Below are positions 16,842 through 25,691 of a DNA stretch of 64,000 nucleotides, one piece after another. The notes under the pieces are model-generated. The model was not told the DNA's origin, ran no database searches, and worked only from the letters and a program-made list of their open reading frames with translations. Each line of letters begins with the position of its first letter. Positions within the stretch are counted from its first letter, which is position 1. Position numbers and translations under genes: made by a program. The stretch is from an uncultured Clostridium sp. (GTDB lineage Bacteria; Bacillota_I; Bacilli_A; RF39; UBA660), in NCBI GenBank assembly GCA_946402315.1, contig CAMIWC010000002.1:1-64000 (forward strand), written 5' to 3'.

Positions 16842-17720
16842 ATGAATAGTACACAAATTAAAATTAAAAAGTTTTTAGGTAATAGAAATACGGTTACAAT
16901 TTTATGTGCAATTATTGGTATTGCTGTTTTATTCGTTGGTTATACTATGACTGTTAATAGAGCGATTGAACCAGTACAAGTACCATATGCTAATAATGAT
17001 ATCCAACCTCGTGATAAGATTACTGAGGATGATATTAGTTATATGCCTCTAGCTAAGGCAGCATTAGATAAGATGAAAGGATCTATTTTAACTGATAAAG
17101 ATGATATTATTAATCACTATGCTGCAACTAATTCTTTAATTCCTAACGGAAGTTTATTCTATTCTTCTGCAGTAGTTAAAGAAAGACCTAACGAAGCAGT
17201 ATTTGAAGCAGGACCTAATATGAGATTAACATTCTTTAAAGTTAGTATGGATTCAAGTTATGTTAATTCTATTTTGCCTGATAATTATATAGATATATAC
17301 GCAAGCGTAAGAGATCAAACTACAGGAATGCCTTCTGTTGGTTTATATATTCAAGACGTAAGAGTTCTATCTGTTAAGACTGCAGATGGAGAAAACGTAT
17401 TTGAAAATACTGAAGAAAAAAGACAACCAGCTTATATTTTAGTAGCTGTTACTGAAACAGAATTCATGACATTAATGAAAGGTAGTGGATTAGGAGTTAC
17501 ATTCTCTTTAATACCAACTGCTAAGACTAAAAAAGATGTAGAAGAAGAGTCTAAGATGGTTTCTCAAGACTTTGAAGATTATGTTAATACAAGAGCTGGT
17601 GAATTTACATATAGTGGAGATAACGTAATCGATACTACAACTGATAAATCTGGTCAAGATGCACAAACAAAAACAGATGATACAACAACTAAAACAGAAG
17701 ATACTACTAAAAAACAATAA
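16842..17720 (+). CDS. CpaB/RcpC-like Tad pilus assembly protein with SAF domain
   Basis: A 292-aa protein. ATG at 16842 follows AGAAAGGGTGA; an in-frame GTG at 16833 lies within that site. One N-terminal membrane helix (about 20-38) is followed by a SAF-type segment (VPYANNDIQPRDKITEDD, about 46-65), a CpaB-like beta domain and a disordered Thr/Lys/Asp tail. CpaB-type proteins sit on the outer side of the membrane in Tad pilus machines and may bind peptidoglycan. It is the first gene of a run with TadA, TadB and TadC, which strongly supports the call. Confidence 0.8.
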   Translation: MNSTQIKIKKFLGNRNTVTILCAIIGIAVLFVGYTMTVNRAIEPVQVPYANNDIQPRDKITEDDISYMPLAKAALDKMKGSILTDKDDIINHYAATNSLIPNGSLFYSSAVVKERPNEAVFEAGPNMRLTFFKVSMDSSYVNSILPDNYIDIYASVRDQTTGMPSVGLYIQDVRVLSVKTADGENVFENTEEKRQPAYILVAVTETEFMTLMKGSGLGVTFSLIPTAKTKKDVEEESKMVSQDFEDYVNTRAGEFTYSGDNVIDTTTDKSGQDAQTKTDDTTTKTEDTTKKQ

Positions 17721-17756
17721 AAATATTTATAAAGAAAAAAAGAAAGGGAGATAGTT

Positions 17757-19382
17757 ATGGATGAAGCAATGAATCTTAATGGTATGGGTAGTTTAACACA
17801 ACAAGTGCCAACTATACCAACACCAGTTGAAACAGTAGAACAACCACAACCAGTAGTTGAAGAGACTCCAGTTGCTTCGCCAGAAGTTGCTCCAGAACCT
17901 GTAAACACTGAACCAGTTAAAGCTAATAATAATCTAGGATTTGAAGAACTAGATATGGTTCAAGAGTTAAGAGATGAGGAAGAACTACAAAAGAGACAAA
18001 AAAATGAAAGTATTTTCTCATCTATGGAATTTGGTCCATTAAAAAAATACTTAGAAGATGATGATGTTACCGATATCTCTTATAGTAATGGTGGACAATT
18101 ATGGTTAAAAACTTTAAGTAAAGGTGTTTATCGAGTAGATGAGCCTGGAGTAAATGATTCTCTTATTGAAAAAATAGCTTTCCAATGTTCAAACGTAATG
18201 GGTAAAACATTTAATATGGCTCATCCATTCTTGGACTCAGAATCAGCTGAGTTACGTATGAACTTTATACATGAATCTATTGCCAGAAATGGTATTGCGG
18301 TAGTTTTCCGTAAAACTCCTGCTAAGATTCGTTTAAAGAAAGAAAAATTAATGGAAGATAATTATGTATCACTTAGTGTACATGATTTCTTAATAAAAGC
18401 AGTACAAGGACATTGTAATATCATAATGTGTGGAGAAACTGGTTCTGGTAAAACTGAGTTCTTAAAGTATCTAGCAAGTCATACTTTTGAAAATGAAAAA
18501 GTAGTTACTATTGAGGATACACTAGAACTTCACTTGGATAGAATTTATCCACATCGTGATATAGTTGCGATGAAAACTAATAATATAGCAAGTTATTCAG
18601 ATGTACTTGTTACCTGCATGAGACAAAACCCAATATGGATATTACTTTCCGAGGTACGTAGTGCAGAAGCAGTTACTGCTGTACGTAACTCTATATCATC
18701 AGGACACTTTATTTTATCAACAATCCATGCTGATAAAGCATCAAATATACCATATCGTTTGTATTCATTACTTGAATCAAATATTGATGTAGAACAATTC
18801 TTAAATACAATGTATCGTTACATTCAATTAGGAGTTTATTTAAGAGGTAGATTTGATCCAAATCAAGGTAAATATGTTCGTGAAATTGGAGAAGTATGTG
18901 AATTTTACGTAGATGATGATAATAATTGTGTTTCTAATGTAATATATCAAAGAACAATCACTGGAGATGTAACTTATAAACCTATAAGTGAACATCTACT
19001 TCAATATATAGAAGGTCAAGGAATAGATATTAGTGATATTAGAAAGAGTAATGGTAATCTAGAGAAGATTCAAAACTATGATGATGAATTAAGTGCTGAA
19101 GCTGTTAAAGAAAAAGAAGAAACAGTAGAAGAGGTTAAACCAGTAGAACAAGTTACTCCAGTAGTAAATCCTACTCCAGTAACTCCAAGTCCTACAGTAA
19201 CATCAATTCCTGTAGTTAATCCACAACCAGTAGTTACACCTCAAGTTCAACCTACAGTTCCTGTTACTCCAGTACAACCACAAGTTGTTCAACAACCAAG
19301 CACAACTCCAGTTACTCCTCAACCAATACCTAAATTTACTATTCCAATTCCAGATTCAAATACAAATCCAAACGTAGGATAG
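17757..19382 (+). CDS. tadA: TadA/CpaF-type secretion ATPase with Pro-rich tails
   Basis: A 541-aa GspE-superfamily ATPase that would power Tad pilus assembly at the cytoplasmic face. It has Walker A GETGSGKTE (about residue 226), a Walker B-type stretch IWILLSEVRSAEA (about 295-305) and a His-box-like STIHADKASN (about 322). Residues 1-45 and about 470-541 are low-complexity Pro/Val/Gln-rich extensions (motifs PQPVVEE, TPVTPQP) unusual for CpaF (~450 aa). The Walker B Glu is kept, though LLSEVR replaces the common LLGEIR. AAAGGGAGA lies before the ATG. TadB follows 16 nt downstream. Confidence 0.9.
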   Translation: MDEAMNLNGMGSLTQQVPTIPTPVETVEQPQPVVEETPVASPEVAPEPVNTEPVKANNNLGFEELDMVQELRDEEELQKRQKNESIFSSMEFGPLKKYLEDDDVTDISYSNGGQLWLKTLSKGVYRVDEPGVNDSLIEKIAFQCSNVMGKTFNMAHPFLDSESAELRMNFIHESIARNGIAVVFRKTPAKIRLKKEKLMEDNYVSLSVHDFLIKAVQGHCNIIMCGETGSGKTEFLKYLASHTFENEKVVTIEDTLELHLDRIYPHRDIVAMKTNNIASYSDVLVTCMRQNPIWILLSEVRSAEAVTAVRNSISSGHFILSTIHADKASNIPYRLYSLLESNIDVEQFLNTMYRYIQLGVYLRGRFDPNQGKYVREIGEVCEFYVDDDNNCVSNVIYQRTITGDVTYKPISEHLLQYIEGQGIDISDIRKSNGNLEKIQNYDDELSAEAVKEKEETVEEVKPVEQVTPVVNPTPVTPSPTVTSIPVVNPQPVVTPQVQPTVPVTPVQPQVVQQPSTTPVTPQPIPKFTIPIPDSNTNPNVG

Positions 19383-19398
19383 AAAGGTCGGTGAAGGT

Positions 19399-20307
19399 AT
19401 GCATATACCTGTAGTAGAATTAATAATTTTACTATTATTAGGGACTTTTGCCATACTATATTACATCAAAAAGGGAGATTCCTTATATAAGTTTGTAGTT
19501 AATGGTGCAACGGTAGTTTATGATAAATATGCTCCGTTTTCTTATAAAACAGTCCGTGAGAAAGTAAAAGAATTAGGACAAAACTATACTGCTAAAGATT
19601 ATGGTGTTCAAGTTGCTCTCTTTGGTGGAGGAGCATTCTTAATTTCATACTTATATTTCTATAATATATTTGTATCTATAATCTATGTAATTGTGGCAAT
19701 TTCATTAATTCCATACTTACAATACTTAAGATGTAAAAGATTATATAGTGAATATATTTTTGAACAAATACAAGTATATACAACAAACACTATAATGGAG
19801 TTCCAAACAACTCAATCATTTGTTAAGGCTCTTGAAGGTGTATATGCATCTGGTGTACTTCAAGATCCAGTTTTATCTGATTTAAAAATAATGATAGATA
19901 TGTCATATCAAAATGGTACGATTGATGCATCTCTTGCTTATATGAATGAAAGATATGATTTCTATATGACAAGAAATATGCACCAATTATTCCTTCAAAT
20001 TACAAAAGAAGGTTCAAGAGATACTAACGATGTACTTGAAAATATGTTACAAGATATTGATACACTAGTTGAAGGTGTATATCGTGACCGTATGGATAGA
20101 AAAAACTTCCATCGTCAATTTGTTCAATATGGACTTATGCTTTACTTATTAGTAATGCTTATCCAATATTTGATACAAGTTGATACGTATCGTCAATTAT
20201 TAAAAGAACCACTTATTCTAGTAGCACTTCATATAATAGTTCTTTTAAATAGCTATTTCTTAGTAAATGGTGAAAAATATTATAATGAGAATGTGGGGGC
20301 TGAGTAG
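19399..20307 (+). CDS. tadB: TadB-like inner-membrane platform protein
   Basis: A 302-aa protein with an N-terminal membrane helix (about 4-22), a helix pair near 70-105 and two C-terminal helices (about 250-290). They flank a cytoplasmic helical domain (about 110-230, containing QTTQSFVKALEGV and LFLQITKEGSRDTNDVLENML) of the T2SSF/TadB type. It would form the platform on which the TadA ATPase acts. Order TadA-TadB-TadC and short spacing (2 nt to the next gene) support the call. The gene symbol is by position and fold rather than by close identity. Confidence 0.75.
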   Translation: MHIPVVELIILLLLGTFAILYYIKKGDSLYKFVVNGATVVYDKYAPFSYKTVREKVKELGQNYTAKDYGVQVALFGGGAFLISYLYFYNIFVSIIYVIVAISLIPYLQYLRCKRLYSEYIFEQIQVYTTNTIMEFQTTQSFVKALEGVYASGVLQDPVLSDLKIMIDMSYQNGTIDASLAYMNERYDFYMTRNMHQLFLQITKEGSRDTNDVLENMLQDIDTLVEGVYRDRMDRKNFHRQFVQYGLMLYLLVMLIQYLIQVDTYRQLLKEPLILVALHIIVLLNSYFLVNGEKYYNENVGAE

Positions 20308-20309
20308 AT

Positions 20310-21089
20310 ATGGTTATATTAATTGTTGCAGCATTAGTAATGTTTGCCCTTATTTATACAAGAACTATTGATACTAATAAGTTCCTTGATGAAAATGATT
20401 TCTATGTAAATCTTTTAAAAGAAAAAGATTGGAACTTCTATGTATCAGCTAAGTATGGAGAAAAAGTAAATGCAGATGATTTATTTAATAAAAGAATTAA
20501 ACAAACTTTTGTATATTCTGCAGTTATAATGTTACTTTTATTCACTAATTTTACATTCATAAACTTTGTCTTTATGATTGTAGTAGTCTTCTTAATATAT
20601 AAGATGCCTTATAATCAACTAAAATCTCATTATAAGAAATATATGATTAAGATAGATCAAATGTTACCTTATTATCTTAAGGGACTTGAAATTTTATGCC
20701 AAAACTATACTGTACCAGTAGCGTTAGCTCGTAGTATAGAAGATGCTCCAGATATATTTAAACCAGGATTGAGAACTATGGTAGAAAGAATTAACTCTGG
20801 AGATTCATCAATTCAACCGTATATGGATTTTGCTATTCAATATCCTGTAAGAGACTCAATGCGTATGATGAGACTTTTATATAGATTAGGAATTGGTGCA
20901 CAAGAAAATAAATATCAACAATTAATTATGTTCTCCAGATCTGTTTCTTCTTTACAAAATAAAGCAAGAGAAGATAAGTATAAACAAAGATTACAAGTTA
21001 TGGAAAGAAAAACTATGATTATGCTTGTTTGTACAGGTGGAGGATCAATGGTTATCATGTTAGCAGCTATGATGTACATGATGGGTTAA
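20310..21089 (+). CDS. tadC: TadC-like inner-membrane platform protein
   Basis: A 259-aa protein with an N-terminal helix (about 1-15), a helix pair near 68-100 and a C-terminal hydrophobic segment (MLVCTGGGSMVIMLAAMMYMMG). A helical cytoplasmic domain (about 110-230) contains MLPYYLKGLEILCQNYTVPVAL-type T2SSF features. It is the second platform subunit expected in Tad systems and lies 2 nt after TadB. The operon from 16842 apparently ends here, since a new promoter begins 14 nt after the stop and no clear hairpin intervenes. Confidence 0.7.
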   Translation: MVILIVAALVMFALIYTRTIDTNKFLDENDFYVNLLKEKDWNFYVSAKYGEKVNADDLFNKRIKQTFVYSAVIMLLLFTNFTFINFVFMIVVVFLIYKMPYNQLKSHYKKYMIKIDQMLPYYLKGLEILCQNYTVPVALARSIEDAPDIFKPGLRTMVERINSGDSSIQPYMDFAIQYPVRDSMRMMRLLYRLGIGAQENKYQQLIMFSRSVSSLQNKAREDKYKQRLQVMERKTMIMLVCTGGGSMVIMLAAMMYMMG

Positions 21090-21103
21090 TTTGACAACCA
21101 ATA

Positions 21104-21132
21104 TTGAAAACAAATGATAATTATTCTATAAT
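21104..21132 (+). promoter_or_regulatory. Promoter of the pilin operon with the shared 14-bp block
   Basis: TTGAAA (21104-21109), 17-bp spacer, TATAAT (21127-21132). The spacer carries AAATGATAATTATT (21112-21125), identical in sequence and position to the block in the 16618 promoter. A consensus TTGACA at 21091-21096 lies too far upstream of this -10. Confidence 0.75.
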
Positions 21133-21162
21133 TAAATTATAGTAGAGAGGAGGAAATAAAAT

Positions 21163-21324
21163 ATGAAAGAATCAACAGGAGAATTAAATATGACATTAGT
21201 TACAGTTGTTGCTGTAGCAGCTATTCTAATTTTTGCTACTACTTTTGTACCTCAAATCTTAAATAATGTACAAAATAGATGGAATAAAGCAGAAAATACA
21301 GCTGATAAGTTACAAAATGAATAA
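21163..21324 (+). CDS. Small Flp/Tad-type pilin candidate
   Basis: A 53-aa protein starting MKESTGELNM, with one hydrophobic helix (about residues 11-30, TLVTVVAVAAILIFATTFVP) and a short polar, amphipathic tail (NNVQNRWNKAENTADKL). Size, hydrophobic core and position between TadC and TadE/TadZ-like genes match Flp-type major pilins. A classical G/xxxxE prepilin cleavage motif is not clear, and the leader, if any, is very short. A strong ribosome site GAGAGGAGG and its own promoter suggest high expression, as expected of a major pilin. The role is inferred mainly from context. Confidence 0.65.
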   Translation: MKESTGELNMTLVTVVAVAAILIFATTFVPQILNNVQNRWNKAENTADKLQNE

Positions 21325-21357
21325 TAATTAAATCAAGAATAAAGAAGGTGAATTTCT

Positions 21358-21813
21358 ATGCGTGAGGCGATAGGTGGAACATTACTTTTGTACATAGTGC
21401 TTATTTTCTTATTTATATATATTATATTTATGGGTGTAGTAATTCACTATGGTCGTGTTTTTAGATGGAAGAATACAGTAGTGTCTTACATCGAGCAATA
21501 TGAAGGGGTTACTGATGATGTTGTTACTTTAGTAGAAAGAAATGTTGTTGCTAAAGGATACAATGATGGTCCTATTTGTGTTTGTTATAATCAAGCACCT
21601 AATGGGAATAGATATTATAATATAAAAATGTATATTAGATTTGCTATGCCATTAGTAGATAAGAGATTGTGGCCATATATACAAATAACAGGACAAACCT
21701 CAGGTATTGCTAAACTTAAGAATGGTGCTGCTAAAGATATCATAATTAAGTCATGTGATGAAGGATATGAAAATATTTCAAGTAAGAACGGACTAAAAAG
21801 CGACGGATGTTAG
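21358..21813 (+). CDS. TadE-like minor pseudopilin
   Basis: A 151-aa protein with one N-terminal membrane helix (about 8-28, LLLYIVLIFLFIYIIFMG), then a helical stretch (KNTVVSYIEQYEGVTDDVVTLVERN) and a small beta-rich domain with three Cys (PICVCY, KSCDEG). The layout parallels the protein at 15602. It sits between the pilin and the TadZ-like gene, as TadE/TadF pseudopilins often do. AAGAAGGTGA precedes the ATG. TadE is the best guess; no diagnostic motif proves it. Confidence 0.6.
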   Translation: MREAIGGTLLLYIVLIFLFIYIIFMGVVIHYGRVFRWKNTVVSYIEQYEGVTDDVVTLVERNVVAKGYNDGPICVCYNQAPNGNRYYNIKMYIRFAMPLVDKRLWPYIQITGQTSGIAKLKNGAAKDIIIKSCDEGYENISSKNGLKSDGC

Positions 21814-21825
21814 TGTGGTGCTTAT

Positions 21826-22812
21826 ATGAATGTATTAATTACTAATAAGCAAGAATCATTATTAGCTGGTTTAGATGTAGAAATAATTAAAACATTGCGT
21901 GGTGAATTTGATGCTGAAGAGATAATTGGTACTTTTTCCAATTTCTTTTTTGGTAGAATGATATTAGATTTAACGGCCATTAAGGATTTCAATAATATTA
22001 CTAATATTCAAAAGTTATCTATTGGGCTTCCTGTGGAAAAAATCATATTAGTATTACCTTCTGGTCAAGAGTACTCATCTAATATGTTTTTATCAAAGTT
22101 AATATCTATGGGATTCTATAACTTTACTACAAATCTAGAAGGAGTAAAGTATTTATTAGAAAGTCCTAATACATATAAGGATGTAGCTCATCTACAACAA
22201 TTAGAAACTCCAGTTGTACCAGTAATGATGCCAACTCAAGGAGCTGTACCTAGTGGTGGTAGTAGTGAGACATCACCAGTATTAAATATTCCACAAATAA
22301 GGATAATAGGATTCAAAAACGTAACCGATCAAGCTGGAGCGACTACACTGATAGTTAGAATAAAAAAAGAACTTGAAAAATATCATGGATTAAGTGTTAA
22401 AGCTATTGAAGTTGGTAAGAGAGATTTTACATATTTCAATGACGCATCCTTGGTATCAATAAATAAAGCTGAATTCCTACCAGAATTATCTCGTTCTGGA
22501 GGATTTGATTTAGTTATTATTGATATGAATGATTTAGATGAAAGTTCAGTAAATGAAATTTATTATTTAATTGAACCATCTATAATTAAAATCAATAAAA
22601 TAGCTAGAAGAGATAAAGAAGTATTTAATAAATTAAAAGATAAAAAAGTTGTTATTAATAAAAGTATGATATCTAATGATGATATTGCTGAATTTGCTGG
22701 AGAAAGTGGACTAAAGATATTTAGTGCAATTAGACCATTTAATGATCGTAGTAATGAAGCAGTATTAACTAATTTCTTAAATAGAATTGGTGTCATTCAT
22801 AATAGCAATTAA
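21826..22812 (+). CDS. TadZ/CpaE-like protein with degenerate P-loop
   Basis: A 328-aa soluble protein. The N-terminal half (about 1-125) looks like a receiver-type alpha/beta domain, followed by a Pro/Gly/Ser linker (about 130-155). A C-terminal half resembles ParA/MinD (IRIIGFKNV, TTLIVRIKKEL, VKAIEVGKRDF, DLVIIDMND). TadZ/CpaE proteins combine these domains and place the Tad machine in the cell. The Walker A equivalent reads DQAGATTLI and lacks the catalytic Lys, so ATP hydrolysis is doubtful. The gene ends the pilin operon. Confidence 0.7.
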   Translation: MNVLITNKQESLLAGLDVEIIKTLRGEFDAEEIIGTFSNFFFGRMILDLTAIKDFNNITNIQKLSIGLPVEKIILVLPSGQEYSSNMFLSKLISMGFYNFTTNLEGVKYLLESPNTYKDVAHLQQLETPVVPVMMPTQGAVPSGGSSETSPVLNIPQIRIIGFKNVTDQAGATTLIVRIKKELEKYHGLSVKAIEVGKRDFTYFNDASLVSINKAEFLPELSRSGGFDLVIIDMNDLDESSVNEIYYLIEPSIIKINKIARRDKEVFNKLKDKKVVINKSMISNDDIAEFAGESGLKIFSAIRPFNDRSNEAVLTNFLNRIGVIHNSN

Positions 22813-22834
22813 TGTGTCAAATAGTGTTTAAATA

Positions 22835-22863
22835 TTGACTTAATTTTGTAAATTAGATACTAT
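22835..22863 (+). promoter_or_regulatory. Promoter of the VirB2-like gene
   Basis: TTGACT (22835-22840), 17-bp spacer, TACTAT (22858-22863), 25 bp before the ATG at 22888. AGTGAGGAA is the ribosome site. The 14-bp block of the two Tad promoters is absent. Confidence 0.65.
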
Positions 22864-22887
22864 TATATTAGAAAGTGAGGAATAAAA

Positions 22888-23193
22888 ATGTTTTTATTAG
22901 ACTGTTCAGAAATCCAACCAATTATTAATTTTATTAAAACAGTATTCTTATTAATTCAATTTGCTGTTCCATTAGGATTAATCATCATGGGTGGATGGGA
23001 TTTAGGTAAAGCTGTGTTCTCAAGTGATGATAAAGAGATTAAGGCTGCAACTGGTAAATTAATTAAAAGAGCAATTGCTGCAGTAGCTATCTTCTTCCTA
23101 GTATTAATTGTTAAATTAATCCTTGGATTCGTTGCTGATTCTGGAGGATCTGACGGAGAAGGAGAAGCTAAAAGCGTATTTGATTGTTGGTAA
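22888..23193 (+). CDS. VirB2/TrbC-like two-helix membrane protein
   Basis: A 101-aa protein with two hydrophobic helices (about 18-38 and 60-85) split by a short charged loop (KAVFSSDDKEIKAATGKLIKR). Its tail is Gly/Glu/Asp-rich. This is the layout of VirB2/TrbC-family T4SS pilins. The loop-plus-helix pattern (KAAT-K-KR-IAAV-FF) is shared with the protein at 34776 inside the T4SS-like cluster. It has its own promoter and terminator directly after the Tad genes. An N-terminal Cys (LLDCSE) and a C-terminal Cys flank the protein. The role is inferred. Confidence 0.55.
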   Translation: MFLLDCSEIQPIINFIKTVFLLIQFAVPLGLIIMGGWDLGKAVFSSDDKEIKAATGKLIKRAIAAVAIFFLVLIVKLILGFVADSGGSDGEGEAKSVFDCW

Positions 23194-23220
23194 AAAGAGT
23201 TTATACTCTTTTTTCTTTTT
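23193..23220 (+). terminator. Intrinsic terminator after the VirB2-like gene
   Basis: Stem AAAAGAGT/ACTCTTTT with a short loop and T-rich tail. Confidence 0.8.
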
Positions 23221-23281
23221 GAAACTATTGCTAATCTAGTAATAGTTTTTTTTATATGTTAAAATTAGATTGGTGATACAT

Positions 23282-24208
23282 ATGAGTAAAATAGCAGTTT
23301 TAATACCTTGTTATAATGAAGCAAAAACAATAGCTAAAGTAGTGAAAGATTTTAAAAAAGAATTAAAAGATGCTACTATTTATGTCTATGATAATAATTC
23401 TACTGATGGAAGTGATAAATTAGCTAAAGAAGCTGGTGCTGTAGTTTATTATGAGAAGAAACAAGGAAAAGGTAATGTTGTTAGAACGATGTTTAGAGAA
23501 ATAGATGCTGATTGTTATATTATGGTAGATGCTGATGACACTTATCCTGTTAAAAATGCTAAAGAAATGGTTAAATATGTATTAGAAGAAAAATATGATA
23601 TGGTAATTGGAGATAGATTATCAAGTACTTATTTTAAAGAGAATAAAAGACCATTTCATAATTTAGGCAATAAGTTAGTAAGATTTTTAATAAATAGATT
23701 ATTTAAGAGTAATATTAGAGATATTATGACGGGATATAGAGCTTTTTCTAAAGATTTTGTAAAGATGTTTCCTGTTTTATCAGCTGGATTCGAAATAGAA
23801 ACAGAAATGACTATATTTGCTTTAGACCATAAATTTAATATTAAAGAGGTACCAGTTGATTATAAAGATCGAGAGGAAGGATCTGTTTCTAAATTAAATA
23901 CCTATTCTGATGGAGCTAGAGTATTAAAGACTATCGCTAGATTATTTAAAGAGTATAAACCTATGAGTTTCTTTGGTATTGTAAGTTTTATCTTTCTAAT
24001 AATAACTTTAGTATTTGGAATTCCTGTATTTGTAGAATATTTTGAAACAGGATTAGTTCCTAGATTTCCTACTTTGATATTTAGTGGATTTATGTTAATG
24101 ATTTCCCTTATGTCTTTAGTCTGTGGAATAATACTTGAAGTAGTGGTAAAAAAACATAAACAATTATTTGAAATAATGTACATAAATTATAAAAATAATA
24201 GAGGATAA
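23282..24208 (+). CDS. Family 2 glycosyltransferase, polyprenyl-phosphate sugar transferase type
   Basis: A 308-aa protein. ATG 23282 follows GGTGAT; upstream TTG/GTG codons are less likely. The GT-A domain opens with VLIPCYNEAKTI, has YDNNSTDGS and the metal-binding motif DADDTYP (about residue 84-90), then MTGYRAFSKDF. Two C-terminal membrane helices (about 237-260 and 272-295) resemble those of dolichyl/undecaprenyl-phosphate mannose or glucose synthases. It would load a sugar on a lipid carrier at the inner face. A GT-C-like membrane protein starts 1 nt after its stop, so the two probably form a glycosylation pair. Confidence 0.85.
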   Translation: MSKIAVLIPCYNEAKTIAKVVKDFKKELKDATIYVYDNNSTDGSDKLAKEAGAVVYYEKKQGKGNVVRTMFREIDADCYIMVDADDTYPVKNAKEMVKYVLEEKYDMVIGDRLSSTYFKENKRPFHNLGNKLVRFLINRLFKSNIRDIMTGYRAFSKDFVKMFPVLSAGFEIETEMTIFALDHKFNIKEVPVDYKDREEGSVSKLNTYSDGARVLKTIARLFKEYKPMSFFGIVSFIFLIITLVFGIPVFVEYFETGLVPRFPTLIFSGFMLMISLMSLVCGIILEVVVKKHKQLFEIMYINYKNNRG

Positions 24209-24209
24209 T

Positions 24210-25676
24210 ATGAACAAAATAAGAAAGATACTGACATTAGAAAACTTAATATGCTTATTCATAATAATAATCTACGGTATTTTATGGGTAAAAAAATATT
24301 ATGACAATGATTTGTTTTTTGATATAAAAACAGGAGAAACTATTATAAAATATGGAATAGACTTTAGAGATCATTTTAGTTTTATTCCAAATCTTACTTA
24401 TTTATATCATCATTGGTTATATGACTTGCTGGTGTATTATATAAATATATTTTTTGGTTTCTTTGGAATTAAGATGTTCTTTTTATTAATATTTATTACT
24501 TTCGGAATAATATATTTTATTAATTGTAATAGTGTTATTAATAATAAAATAATTGCTATTATAACTACAATTATTGTTATGTTTTATACTTCTTGTGTAT
24601 TTTCAACAAGAGTTCAATCTATTACTTATATCTTATTCTTTATAGAAGTATTAATACTTAATAAAATATATGAAACAGGTAATAGAAAGTATCTAATACC
24701 TTTAACAATCATATCTATTATGATTGTTAATATGCATATGCCTTTATGGATATTATGTTTTGTTTTATATCTTCCATATCTAGCTAGTATGATTATTAGT
24801 AATATTTTTAAAAAGAAACAATTTATAGATAAACCTAAAGATAATAAATTAATATATCTTACGGGAATAGTTATTCTATTATCAGGAATTATTTCTCCAT
24901 ATAGATCTATTCAATATACTTTTTTTATAAAAGCTATGCTTGCTGAATCTTTTAAAATTTTTCAAATATCAGAATTAGTATTAACTAGATTAATAAATTA
25001 TAAGTTTGAATTATTACTGTTATTATTATTTATACTAGGATTATATTTTAAAGTGTTAAAAGTAAAACTAAGAGATTTATTCTTGTTTTTAGGACTTTTT
25101 ATCTTTTCTTTAATAGCAATAAGAAATGTTGTATTTTTCTATATCTTTGGACCATATATATTATTAAAAAGTATAGATTCTAAGATAAATATAAAGACTA
25201 AGTTTTATATTAATAAAGATATTTTTCAAATATCAATACTAGTATTATTAATAGTTCTCTTTATTCGTTCTATATATGCTACCGATATTTATAATAATGA
25301 ATATAAAATTAATGAAACATATCCTGTAGAGATAGTTAATTATATAAAAGATAATATAGATTATAAGAATACTAGAATATATAATATGTTCTCTTTTGGA
25401 TCATATTTAGAATACAATGATATTCCTGTATTTATAGATAGTAGAGCAGAAGTCTATTCTAAAGAATTTAATGGAGGACATGACATAATATCTGATTATG
25501 TAGATTCTTTAGAATTAGATAGTTATAAGAATGTGTTTGAAGAATATAAATTTGAATATGCTATTATTGAAAATGATACAGATCTTTATCAATATTTGAA
25601 AATAGATACTTCATTTGAAGAGATAATGTCAAATGATCAATTCACTTTATATAAAGTAAATATAAGTCAGGAATGA
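24210..25676 (+). CDS. Polytopic GT-C-like membrane glycosyltransferase candidate
   Basis: A 488-aa protein with about ten hydrophobic helices and a C-terminal extracytoplasmic domain. The first loop (FFDIKTGETIIKYGI, DFRDHFSFIPN, HHWLYDLLVYY) has the acidic and aromatic pattern of GT-C type enzymes that use lipid-linked sugars. The C-terminal part (VFIDSRAEVYSK, FEYAIIEND) is typical of one such uncharacterised group. It follows the GT2 gene with 1-nt spacing, so it is likely to use that enzyme's product to modify a secreted or surface polymer. The acceptor is unknown. The stop is TGA, inside the terminator loop. Confidence 0.6.
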   Translation: MNKIRKILTLENLICLFIIIIYGILWVKKYYDNDLFFDIKTGETIIKYGIDFRDHFSFIPNLTYLYHHWLYDLLVYYINIFFGFFGIKMFFLLIFITFGIIYFINCNSVINNKIIAIITTIIVMFYTSCVFSTRVQSITYILFFIEVLILNKIYETGNRKYLIPLTIISIMIVNMHMPLWILCFVLYLPYLASMIISNIFKKKQFIDKPKDNKLIYLTGIVILLSGIISPYRSIQYTFFIKAMLAESFKIFQISELVLTRLINYKFELLLLLLFILGLYFKVLKVKLRDLFLFLGLFIFSLIAIRNVVFFYIFGPYILLKSIDSKINIKTKFYINKDIFQISILVLLIVLFIRSIYATDIYNNEYKINETYPVEIVNYIKDNIDYKNTRIYNMFSFGSYLEYNDIPVFIDSRAEVYSKEFNGGHDIISDYVDSLELDSYKNVFEEYKFEYAIIENDTDLYQYLKIDTSFEEIMSNDQFTLYKVNISQE

Positions 25677-25691
25677 TTTCTTGACTTTTTA
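25664..25691 (+). terminator. Intrinsic terminator after the GT-C-like gene
   Basis: A 10-bp stem AAGTCAGGAA/TTTCTTGACTT-like (one G-T pair) whose loop TGAT contains the TGA stop, then a T-run. Confidence 0.8.
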
